64,000 nucleotides of DNA from Ilex aquifolium. Taxonomy: Eukaryota > Streptophyta > Magnoliopsida > Aquifoliales > Aquifoliaceae. Of this stretch, positions 13,151 through 23,400 are shown one piece after another (position 1 is the stretch's first letter; each line of letters opens with the position of its first letter). Position numbers and translations under genes: made by a program. Where the stretch lies: NCBI GenBank assembly GCA_951799425.1, contig OX637395.1, forward strand, positions 41,221,173-41,285,172, read 5' to 3'. The notes below the pieces were generated by a model, which was not told the origin of the DNA, ran no database searches, and saw only the letters and a program-made list of their open reading frames with translations.

Positions 13151-13158
13151 ATTTTATG

Positions 13159-13681
13159 CGGGGGCGGCTCGAGTTAATTTGAGGTTTAAAGCGAAAGCAT
13201 TATATAGGGACTTTTTTATTTTTAGTATTATTTAATAAAAAATAATTTATTTTTAATTTTTTATGTGAGAGAGACAAAAGATAGATGTGTTAATATTGTC
13301 GAGAAAGAGATTTCAACTTTTGTTTTTTTTTTTTTACCACAGAGAGGGAGAGAGAGTGTTTAATTTCAACTTTTGTTTTTGTTTTTTAATTTTTTTTTTA
13401 CCTAAGAGAGAGAGAGTGTGGGTGGGACCGTAGGAGTAAATATGAGTAGACTTTTGAGTATTTTTTTTATTTTTTTAATTTCTAAGTTTTTAATGTTATG
13501 AATTGAATTATATGCCTAAATTATTGTAATAAAAATTTTGAATTGATTTAATTTTTTAGGGCTTAAAATTTAATGGATTTAATTTTTTTTTGTGAGTTAG
13601 TGATGTACCTAAAATTATGAGGCATTATAAAAAATTTAGGCCTAAAGCCCATATTTTTTTCCATACTATTGCCCGGCCCTG
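13159..13681. mobile_element. hAT-type non-autonomous element, 523 bp
   Basis: The ends are CGGGGGCGGCTCGAG and, inward from the right, CAGGGCCGGGCAATAG, matching the CAGGGGCGG type common in plant hAT elements. A perfect 8-bp duplication ATTTTATG flanks it (13151-13158 and 13682-13689). It is non-coding. It is related to 27154-27551 in the opposite orientation. Confidence 0.82.
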
Positions 13682-13943
13682 ATTTTATGGGACAAACTAT
13701 GGTACCATTTTTTCAATTTTTTTTATCATACTAAAAAAAAAAACCTCAAAAAGTGATAAAATTCGTCCAAAAAAGTAAAAAAGTAAACCCAAAAGATGAG
13801 GGCATCCTAAAAGTTGGTAGACTGACCCAACGGTAAATGAAAAACACAAAGAAATCATTATTTGTGAGCACAGGAAAACACACACACACACTCTCTCTAA
13901 ATCCACATAAAAAGGAAAGAAAAACTCCTAAAATATTGTATTA

Positions 13944-14806
13944 CTAGTTATTTTTCGTGTCTGAAGATACGGAGTAATCAAAAAAAGGTCAACATATTTG
14001 TATTCACACTCAAAATCAAATTGCAAACATAGAGGAGAGATAAAAAAATTTAACCACCGATTGTAGTGGGAGTGAGCGGTGATAGTGGGGGTGGGCGACA
14101 GTGGTGATGGTGGGAGACGGTGATGGTTGTGGTGGGTAAGACAATGATCGTGGTGGTGGTAGCAGTCGTGGGTGGCAATGGTGATGGTGGTGGTGGGTTT
14201 TGAGTGACGATGATGATAGTGACGATGGCGGCGGCTTTGGTGGTCAACTACCGATTGTAGTGGGGGTGAGCGGTGGTAGTGGTGGTGGGCGACAGTGGTG
14301 ATGGTTGTGGTGGGTAGGGCGATGATGGTGGTGGTGGTAGCAGTCGTGGGTGGCAATGGTGATGGCGGTGGTGGGTTTTGAGTGACAATGATGGTAGTGA
14401 CGGTGGCGATGGTGGTTGTGGTGGTGGAGGTGGGGGCGGTAGTGGTGGTGGCGGCGATGACGATGCAGTGGTAGCGGCGGCGGTGGTGGTGGCGGCGGCG
14501 GCGGCGGCAGCGGTGGTGGTGGTGATGGTGAGGGTGAGGGTGGCGGCGACAGAGGTAGTGGTGGTGAGGTGGTTTTAAACACTATTTTTTTTTTAAAGTA
14601 CTTATGAAAAATAATTTATTGAAGTACTTTTAAAAAATCACTCCAAACACACTATTAGGGACCTATTTTTTCTATTAAATATATGATGTTAATATTAGCC
14701 GTTAGATTAACTTTAAAATAAATTTAAAGTGATATCAATCACGAATAGTAAAAGTCATTTTATTTATTTTTTGAGATTTGAATTATAAACTACTTTATTA
14801 TATAGA
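13944..14806 (-). mobile_element. Helitron A, non-autonomous, GGT/GGC-rich core
   Basis: Read on the minus strand it starts TCTATATAATAAAGTA at 14806, directly after a host A, and ends at 13944 with CTAG before a host T, as Helitron insertion at AT predicts. A hairpin (CGTATC-TTCA-GACACG) stands just inside the CTAG end. The middle, about 14056-14575, is a near-continuous GGT/GGC/GAT trinucleotide tract. It contains an internal tandem duplication of about 190 bp, the two copies starting near 14056 and 14249 (shared ACCGATTGTAGTGGG). No Rep/helicase is encoded. Long frames here are artefacts of the trinucleotide repeat. Confidence 0.85.
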
Positions 14807-14860
14807 TTGACTTAATTAGAAGTTATAATACACAAGGCAACTTAAAGGAATCATCCCATA

Positions 14861-15042
14861 CCAAAGAAGGTTGGCCTGAGTGGAAGGGGCTCTGGTCGCT
14901 TAAGCAAGTGGTCTCGGTTTCGAGTCCTTGTGGATGCAGCACACCTTCTTGGGAGTGGTCCCCGCTTCGGCGCCCGACCGTATCTCGGAGGATTAGTCCT
15001 GAGTGAAGCCTGGGGATACTTTGGGAGACCAAAAAAAAAAAA
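14861..15042 (+). mobile_element. tRNA-derived SINE, full length, 182 bp
   Basis: It has an A box (TGGCCTGAGTGG, 14872-14883), a B box (GGTTTCGAGTCC, 14915-14926), a tRNA-unrelated body and a 3' A12 tail. The perfect 13-bp duplication GAATCATCCCATA lies at 14848-14860 and 15043-15055. A second copy of the same family is at 19149-19342. The clean duplication and pure tail suggest a fairly young insertion. Confidence 0.92.
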
Positions 15043-15055
15043 GAATCATCCCATA

Positions 15056-15903
15056 AAGGTTTTTAAAATAGACCAAAATCCATAGTATTAGAAAAGTTAC
15101 TAAAAATAAATAAAACAATGTCTAATGAATTGACATGTTTTAGGCAGCTAATCATTCTTGAATATTCCTAATTAAAATTTAAATTTAAGAAATAATAAAA
15201 TAAAATATAAATATAAATTTTGTCAATTTCATTCTCCACCAGACCCTTCGTTTAAAAAAAAAAACTCGTCTACGAGTTTCTATTACTTTAAACAATTTAG
15301 TGGGTCTGCACGTACTTCCATCTACCATGTCCTTGATATTAATATTTTATAGTCCTACACGAATTGAAATAATGTCTTTGTCTCCCCTTGTTTGTGGAAC
15401 TAGAGATTGTACAAATATGTTGTATAATATTCAATAGTATCATTGATTTTGAACTATTTCCCAATAGTCAAATCAACATTGGTCATCACCTTGTTATGGT
15501 TGATTGTAACCTTCTCACCATTGGAGTATACTTTGATAAATCTATAGTGCTCTCCCACTTGCTCCCACAAATTGTCATGATAATCAAGAAAATAACCACA
15601 AAAATTGTCTTCATTTGGCAATGAAAAAATATCAAGATCAAATATATTTTAAAAATCATAAAAATAAAAAACTATCTAACAATTTAGAAATACCACCAAT
15701 CCCATAAAATTGAGATCTTTGCTTCTCTCTTTGTCTATCTATATACTCCTTATCGGGAACTTTACTTATGTCTTTTACATCTATTTTATCAAACTCACAT
15801 ATATCATGTTCAACCAAAATAACTTCACTCGGTGTATCATCAACCTTGTGATTATTACTAATTTTGTTTTCATACTTTTCCTCAACATTTTCTTCATGAT
15901 AAT
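15056..15903. other. Intergenic DNA, AT-rich, no supported gene
   Basis: One minus-strand open frame (15961-15656) reaches 101 codons, but its first codons lie inside the hAT element to its right, and I recognise no family. I do not call it a gene. Confidence 0.5.
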
Positions 15904-16623
15904 TAGGATTGTTCACCCGAGCTGACGGGTAGGAATTTTTTGATTCCATGTTCCCAGCCAATGAACTGCGAAAGACTATTCATTTGGCCAACCCTACATG
16001 ATTGAGAGTAATGTGTCGAGCCGAATTTCGTCAAAAAAATAGGCTCGAAAGATCAAGTAAAAATGTGAAATACCTCACTAGACTGTTAAGTAAAAATTTC
16101 ACATTTTAGTAAATACCTAAATTTTAGTAAATGCGAAAGATCAAGTAAAAATTAATAATTTAGTAAATTAGGTTATTTTAGCAACTCAATTTACTATTTT
16201 TTTGGGTTACTACTTTACAATTAGACCGTTAAAATATAATATAAAGATATGTAAACCAACACAATAAACTAATAAAACTAAAAAAAATACAATTAATCTA
16301 ATTAATATGTTATCTAATAGTTTAAAACACTATAAATAAAATATAATCACAAGATATATGCTCCTAAACGATTTTATTTTATGACAAAAAAAACAACGTC
16401 GTTTTATAACACACATATTAATTTTTTTTTTAAATAATATACATGTGAGTCGGGTAGGAGTGTAAAATTTGTATAGGTATTCTGCATTCATATCCGATAT
16501 TTGCAAAATAGTAACAAAATCTTCCACTAGTCAGTCAAAAAAATGCAAAAGTTGAATTATCGGGTAGAATAAAATCAAAATATTGCAGAACGGGTTAAGT
16601 GGACAGAATTTTGGACACCCCTA
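15904..16623. mobile_element. hAT-type non-autonomous element, 720 bp
   Basis: The left end is TAGGATTGTTCACCCG and the right end, read inward, TAGGGGTGTCCAAAATTC. The flanks ATGATAAT (15896-15903) and ATGATAAC (16624-16631) are an 8-bp duplication with one mismatch. The element at 56607-57154 has the same ends. It is non-coding. Confidence 0.78.
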
Positions 16624-16631
16624 ATGATAAC

Positions 16632-17310
16632 TATTCAAGGGTTCCCCAGCATCACCATAAAGTCCACTCAACATTATCATCATGTTCAATCTCTTATTCT
16701 TGATGACCTATGATTTTTTTTTTTTTTTGGATTTACATAATTATTGAATGAGATAATACTTGTTTGGACCATCCCACTACTCTAATAATAGTCCTGCTGC
16801 TGTTGAAATAAAATATATCTATGATCTAGAGGAAAAAACATATTCATTAACAACTGTTTCAATGTTTCATCCTTGACCAAGAACAATTTGGAATTTTTTG
16901 TTGCCATGCACGTAAATACTACGTACACTTGTTCCCACTATGAAAAAACTCTACTCCTCATTTTAAAAGCCACCAATTACACTTTCTCCTAGCCGTTTGT
17001 AACCCTCATATACCTGAAAATTTTCTCAAAACATATTACGTTTTGATATTTTCATATTCTCTAAGTAAATGAGGATGCGATCGCAAGAAAAAAAAAAAAA
17101 ACAACCGCGATGTATAGGCTTTATTTGGGCCAGCCCGTCTCACATGGTCTGGCCCAAAAGATCAACACAGGCTTTAAAAATGAGGCTGAAATATAACCTA
17201 GGCCCAATCTTTCATTGAAAATGATTAATCCTAATCTTTTCTATATTTGGTTGTACAGTCCACTCACGTGAAATGGTTAAATGTTATTGAAGACGAGCAG
17301 TTATCGAGAT
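16632..17310. other. Intergenic DNA, nothing recognised
   Basis: AT-rich with homopolymer runs (T near 16715, A near 17089). No coding, RNA or repeat signal can be supported. Confidence 0.5.
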
Positions 17311-17313
17311 TCA

Positions 17314-17837
17314 GGGCGTGTTTGGTTTGTGTTTCGAAAACTGTTTTTTGTTCTCAAAATTTCAAAAACACCCAAAACCTGTTTGTTTAGCTTTTTTGTT
17401 CTCCAAATTTTAGAAAATTTTGAGAATTGAGTCAAAGAAACAGAAAACAAGTCTAGCTTGTTTTCGGAGTTTTCTTTGAAAATTTTGAAAACAAGGAGAA
17501 CAATTTTGGACTTTAATGAGGTCTGTCCTTCGAGTCTTCTTAGGAGCAAATTTCTTCATTTTTTTTTTTTTTTCACTTCTTCCTCTCTCTCATAATATAT
17601 AATATATATATATAATAGATATTATAATATTATAATATAATATAATATAATATAATATAATATAATATATAATATAATATAATATTATATTATATAAATA
17701 TTATATTGTATAATATTATTAAAATTCGTATATATATTTATAAATTCGTATATAAATATATATAAATTCGTATATAAATATATATATGTATTTATACATA
17801 TATATATATGTATATATTTATCTACGAATTTATATTT

Positions 17838-17885
<48 letters not shown>

Positions 17886-18813
17886 TTATAAATTCGTATA
17901 TAAATATATATAAATTCGTATATAAATATATATATGTATTTATACATATATATATATGTATATATTTATCTACGAATTTATATTTATATATATATATATA
18001 TATATATTTATAAATTCGTATATAAATATATATAAATTCGTATATAAATATATATATGTATTTATACATATATATATATGTATATATTTATCTACGAATT
18101 TATATATATAGATAAATATATACATATATATATATGTATAAATACATATATATATTTATATACGAATTTATATATATATATATATATTTATATACGAATT
18201 TTATATATAAATTCGTAGATAAATATATACATATATATATATGTATAAATACATATATATATTTATATACGAATTTATATATATTTATATACGAATTTAT
18301 ATATATATATATATATATATTTATATACGAATTTTATTATATATATAGATAAATATATACATATATATATGTATAAATATATGTATATATCTACGAATTT
18401 ATATATAAGAATTTATAAATATATATATTATATTATATAATATATTATATAAATATTATATAATATATATATAAATATTATATAATATATATATAAATAT
18501 TATATAATATATAATATATTATATTATAATATATATTATATTTTAAAGTTTGGTTTATTGAATTTTTGTTTTATGAAATTATCAATCTAAAAATAACTTT
18601 CTTATATTTTTTTATTAATGTTTGAATTACTGTTCAAACATATATTTAGGCTGTCCAAACAGGTTTTACTATTTTCTGTTCTGTAAAATTGTTTTTGAAA
18701 TCATCTAACCAAACAAGTTTTTTATCTCAAAAAATATCAAAACCATTTTCTTAAAACTCTTCTCAAAAACTGTTTTCGGATACCTGTTTTTGAAACGCAA
18801 ACCAAACAGGCCC
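17314..18813. mobile_element. 1.5 kb TIR element (GGGC[G/C]TGTTTGGTTTG ends) carrying a giant AT palindrome
   Basis: The ends GGGCGTGTTTGGTTTGTG and (inward from the right) GGGCCTGTTTGGTTTGCG are inverted copies, flanked by TCA at 17311-17313 and 18814-18816. A 3-bp duplication fits a PIF/Harbinger-like element, although TCA is not the usual TTA/TAA. About 270 bp at each end match the element at 45102-46086. The centre is the palindromic array listed separately. Confidence 0.72.
17590..18545. repeat. AT-rich inverted tandem array (about 950-bp palindrome)
   Basis: Units of about 120-150 bp built from AAATTCGTATATAAATATAT, TGTATTTATACATATA and TTTATCTACGAATTT run in one orientation from about 17720 to 18090. 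They continue in the opposite orientation to about 18410, flanked by TATAATA-rich arms. The whole can fold into a very long hairpin. Frames reading YIYIFIYEF are repeat artefacts. Confidence 0.85.
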
Positions 18814-18902
18814 TCAATTCTTACACTCAATAGTACCAAACCCCTGCAACACCACCAGGTAATTTATGGCCACCACCACCACTTCCTCCTCCTTTTCTTT
18901 CC

Positions 18903-19072
18903 GAGCAATGTTATGTATCATAAATTTACAACCCAAATTTATATTTCAAATGAAAGAGTACCATTGAATCAGTGGATCCCATTTAAAAAAGTTAATGTGA
19001 CCCACTCATCTAACGATCCCTTCATTTAGAATGTAAATTTAAATTACAAATTTGAGATACATAGTATTTCCC
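18903..19072. mobile_element. Mutator-type MITE, 170 bp
   Basis: The ends are GAGCAATGTTATGTATC and (inward) GGGAAATACTATGTATC. They are flanked by a perfect 9-bp duplication TTTCTTTCC at 18894-18902 and 19073-19081, the length Mutator transposases make. Same family as 9048-9204. Confidence 0.87.
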
Positions 19073-19148
19073 TTTCTTTCCATGTACAACATTGAAGATG
19101 AATGTTATTGAGAGTTAAAAATCTGATATAATGTATTGATTTAATAAC

Positions 19149-19342
19149 GTGTTTTTTTTGGTCTCCCAAGGTGTCCTCAGGCTTTGCCCAGGACTAATCC
19201 TCCGAGGTACGGTCGGGCGCCGAAGCAGGGACCTCTCCCAAGAAGGTGTGTTGCATCCACAAGGACTCGAAACCGAGACCACTTGCTTAAGCGACCACAG
19301 CCCCTTCCACTCAGGCCAACCTTCGTTGATTTTTGTAGTCTT
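19149..19342 (-). mobile_element. tRNA-derived SINE, second copy, reverse orientation
   Basis: It is the reverse complement of the family at 14861: T-run (tail) at 19152-19159, B-box complement GGACTCGAAACC and A-box complement CCACTCAGGCCA. The perfect 10-bp duplication ATTTAATAAC is at 19139-19148 and 19343-19352. Its 5' end carries about 20 extra bases compared with the other copy. Confidence 0.88.
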
Positions 19343-19352
19343 ATTTAATAAC

Positions 19353-19828
19353 TTGCTAAGTGATAGAATTCTAATTCAAGTTTTATTTGAATTTATGTTG
19401 TGTTAGAATCTTTTTGACCAAAATTTATTAATAACTGAATGAATTCATTGGATTCATCTGTCCAAATTATGCTTCATAGCTGGGAGGAAGACAAGGTTAA
19501 TGTGAGTTAATTATCTAATTACCATAGTTTTAAAATTTATTTACTTAATCTCGATGTAGATGACTTGATTTTGATCTGATTAGAAAGAAAATTAGTCGTA
19601 GTTCGTGTAAGCAGACTCTACAATCCCGTAAATACTGCTATTTTATATTTATGTATAAAACACAATCTTATTTTTGTAAAAAAAATATATTTTTAAAATA
19701 CATATGCAATAAAAATGTGTCCAGATTCCGGTGGTTTAAATATTAATTCAGGTCAAGGTGGATCTTGGTCTTGGGAGTGTTAGGTGGAACCTAACTCGTT
19801 CCCAGCTCTGCTATTTAAAAGTAGTTCG

Positions 19829-19866
<38 letters not shown>

Positions 19867-20491
19867 TCATACCAGCTACAGGTAAACTGAAGGCTCAGTT
19901 AATTAATTTCTACATTTTCTGGAATTTTTCATGCTTTATTAAGGTTGTTTTCTTGATTCTCTCTCCTGGGTATCACTCACTTGTTTAGCCTTTCTCATTA
20001 ATTCATCTATCTTCTACTTTTTCTCCATTTTTTCATGCTTTACCCTTGTTATTTTCTTATTTTCTCTTTTGGGTATATTCATTTGTTTTGTTCTTTGTGA
20101 TTCTTCAGTACTTGGTCTAGTATAGGTGTGAAATTTTCGATACCTTTTCTTACCTGATTACATGCATATTTCAAGAATGTTGTCAGTGGATTTTTGCAGG
20201 TTTTCAGATCCTGTTGGCTTTAAGCTTATTTTTCAGATCAATTATGCTCAAACTTGATTGGTCACGTATAATTACTGCAGCCCACCTGCTAGAATTCAAG
20301 TTAGCTCCTTAAGTTCTCAACTTCTTTTGCTCTTCTAATTTTTTTATTTTGTTATTTATGCTTGTACATATGAAGAATGTTTGGATCATATATTCTGCTA
20401 ATGATGGTATGGGCATTTGTGCAATTAATCCATTTCTTGGGTGGTTGAAGCAGATTTGATGATTTTCTTTTGTTTCTCATTTTTCTGTAGA
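19353..20491 (+). promoter_or_regulatory. Promoter and 5' leader region of the NUS1 homologue
   Basis: A TATTTAAAAG motif at about 19811-19820 lies just before a GA microsatellite (about 19831-19860). A likely leader exon ends near 19879 (CTACAG|GTAAAC donor). A 5'-UTR intron would then run to the acceptor TTCTGTAG just before the first ATG at 20492. Leader structure is inferred from splice-site consensus only. Confidence 0.45.
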
Positions 20492-23400
20492 ATGATGGAA
20501 TTAGGTGATGAAATGCAGAAGATATTATTCTCGATTTCTCAGGCAAGTAATTGTAATTGTATCTACTTTATCTGATTCTCTCTCTCCTGTGTTTCATCAT
20601 TGATATGTTGAGGGCAGAGGTTTTATTAAGTTAATTGGTGATGTATTATTTCCAAAGATAACTAGATAAGAGACTCAATTGCAGAACATGAGGAGGATGT
20701 GCCCTCCTATACAAGACACAAATATATCGAAGCCCAACGAAAATGAACTGGTGGGCATGCATATTCCCCTATACATAATAATCAACCCTACCATCATGAA
20801 ACATGGGTTACTACTTCAGCTACCAACATGTAAACCACACCACATACAATAGTAAGGGAATTTTTTCATACTACTGAGCAAAATCAGCCTCTGGAAACCT
20901 CAATGTGTGCAAGCCAGCAGGTTTCCATGACTTTTTCTACACCAAACCATTTGACAGCAAAGCTCTTCCCATGTACTGGATATCCTCTAGGATGTCTTCA
21001 ATGTATCTATGACCTTACAAAGGCTCTTTGATTCCTCCTAAGCCATGATGCCTAATATGCAATTACAACGAATACCAATTTTCTTAGCCTAACGATGGAA
21101 GTAGCCTAATGAGGACTGTCTTGCCTCCTGGGTGTTGGTTATTAGACCCTGAGTATTGATGTGGAGGTGCCCCAGTGCTTGCTAATTATCCAATTATCAT
21201 TAGTATTATCAATTCCACACCACCTCGCAAACTTTGCCATGAGCACATTTGGATATCATTCCACAACTCCTGTATAGATCTACTCACATGCATGAATACC
21301 TTTTTACTTCTTTCTGCTCAAATCTGGACAAAGGATAAAGCTAGCATCAACTTCTGCATTCTTATCAAGAAAGTCTTACCGTTCAGATTTTGCGCAGTCA
21401 CAATCAATTCTTGTTGCCACCCATAAACACCTCATCTGATGAGACACTGGCAAATCTGTTACAATATTTTCTGAGGATTTCAACGCTCAGAGAACAAATG
21501 TTTAATGCTTTCTTGACTATTTCAGCAGAGCACACTTTGGTTTGAGTTGGTGATCCCCAATTCTATTAAGTTGTCCCTTGTCAATAATAACCTGTCAAAA
21601 CATTCCAAGCACAGAATGGAAGAACACTTGGGTATATTCTGAGGGAGCCAGAGTAAACTATACCAATCAAGTATGGGAAAACATTCCCTAAAAGTTTTCC
21701 ATGTTGAATTGGAGGTGTAGTTCCCTGGATGAAATTATTTCAGGACCTAAAAATTTCATAGGAGTATTTGAGTGATATCCAACAAGGCCAAGATAGCGCT
21801 GGAGGCCATTGACAGATATTTAGAGAAATAACTGAACTCACACTTTCATTTTCTGAGCTTACAAAGCCATACACAGCACAATCTCCATGGTTGACACCTC
21901 TCCACCAAAGGGCCCATAAGATGCAAATATCTATAATCTTGTTCTCCTATTCCTTATGTTAATCTGCACAAACCCCTTTGCAAGGTCCCTTAGCTTCAAA
22001 ATTTTGTTCCAAGTCCACAGACAATTATCAGGTAAAGGAATTTGCCCGAAAATTTACCCCCCTGTATGCATAACATGCACTTATGTTCATTAACTCAAGC
22101 CCTGGCCATAGTAAGATCTCAACGACCTTGTAAATTTTGGGAGTATGTCCTTGTTAGTATTTTTTTTTTATGTATTTTATCCTTGTGATTGACTGTAATG
22201 GGATATTTAAATGATGGGTCTTTATTGTTATTTTATGATTCTAGTTTGCATGTACATTGTTTTATTCAGCCAACGGATAAACTTAATGTATGCATTCTTT
22301 GTGAGAGATGTTGACTCATCCATCATGAAAAACGATTACTGGTATAACATTTGAAAACATGTGGGTTTTTTAGTGGATGTAGGTTACTAAGATAGAAATG
22401 GATTGCGATGGGTAGGAACCATGCCTTTCAGTTTTCAACTGTTTTAACTCCAAGAAAACTTGAGGACTTCAACTTTTGAGGGAATGGTTTGAGGGTTAAT
22501 CATGATCATGAAACTGGTTTAAGACGCTAAAGATGCCACTTTGGTGTAATAGTTCTCTGCCTTTTTGTGGAGATGAATAAGTTAACATGGATAGAAAGAG
22601 GAAAGAATGGAAGATTCCTCTGCGGGGATATATATTATGCTAACACCTCTTTTGTAATTGTTTCTCTTTATCAATCTGTTGGATTCTTACTTATCCTAAA
22701 TTGGTAAAAGAATCTTTATCCCTATGTTGGAAAATCTGGACAACACATTATTACCATGTCTATCAAGAGTCTTTTGGTACAATCTTAATCACCGGGTAAT
22801 TTTTCCTTAGTAGGGACAACCTGTGGCCAATTGCATATATGTATGTGGTATGGTTATGTTTTTTCGAAGTCCCTAATTTATATGCTCATTTGTCTTTAAA
22901 GTTTTGTGCAGAGTGGCAATCTTGCGCTTTGTTTACTCTGGTGTATTATACATTTGATTGTCGGCATATGGTACTTTGCACTGGGTATAGCTGGTGCGCT
23001 TGAAAGCTGTCTTATCTCTATTGGTTTGTTGAAGAGGTACAAAGCCCTTGATATAGGCAAAGTCAGGTACCTGGCAATTGTTATAGACAGTGAAGAAGCT
23101 CGCCAGACATCAAAGGTTATTGAACTTCTGCGGTGGCTTGCAGCTATCGGTGTCAAAAATGCCTGCCTATATGATCCAGATGGTAAGGGCGCCTTGGTGA
23201 GACTGAGTGATGGTGGTGTATTTGTGCTTTTGCTGAAGGTGGTGTTGGAAGACACATATAACTAGTGTGTTTTTGTTGACACTTTGCTTTTGTAGGAGTC
23301 TTGAAGAAATTCAAGGAAGCCTTCATGACAAGACTTGGGGATGTGCAAGTGTCTGAGGTGTAATCTTATACTTCTACAGAATCTCCTTTTTGGCCACCGG

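Noticed and set aside
14872-14926. Possible tRNA gene (A and B boxes)
   Set aside because: The boxes belong to a SINE with tail and target duplication; no cloverleaf can be folded. The same applies to 26384-26616 and 35796-35988.
15656-15961. Minus-strand open frame of 101 codons with a Lys/Glu/Asn-rich product
   Set aside because: Its start lies within the hAT element at 15904-16623, there is no recognised domain and no promoter or splice context.
17836-18352. Open frames reading YIYIFIYEF-type repeats
   Set aside because: They are translation of TA-rich palindromic repeat units, present on both strands by symmetry.
23183-23265. Read-through of NUS1 exon 2 to a stop at 23265
   Set aside because: The donor ATG|GTAAGG and the conserved continuation in the next exon (GVLKKFKEAF) show that this part is intron.
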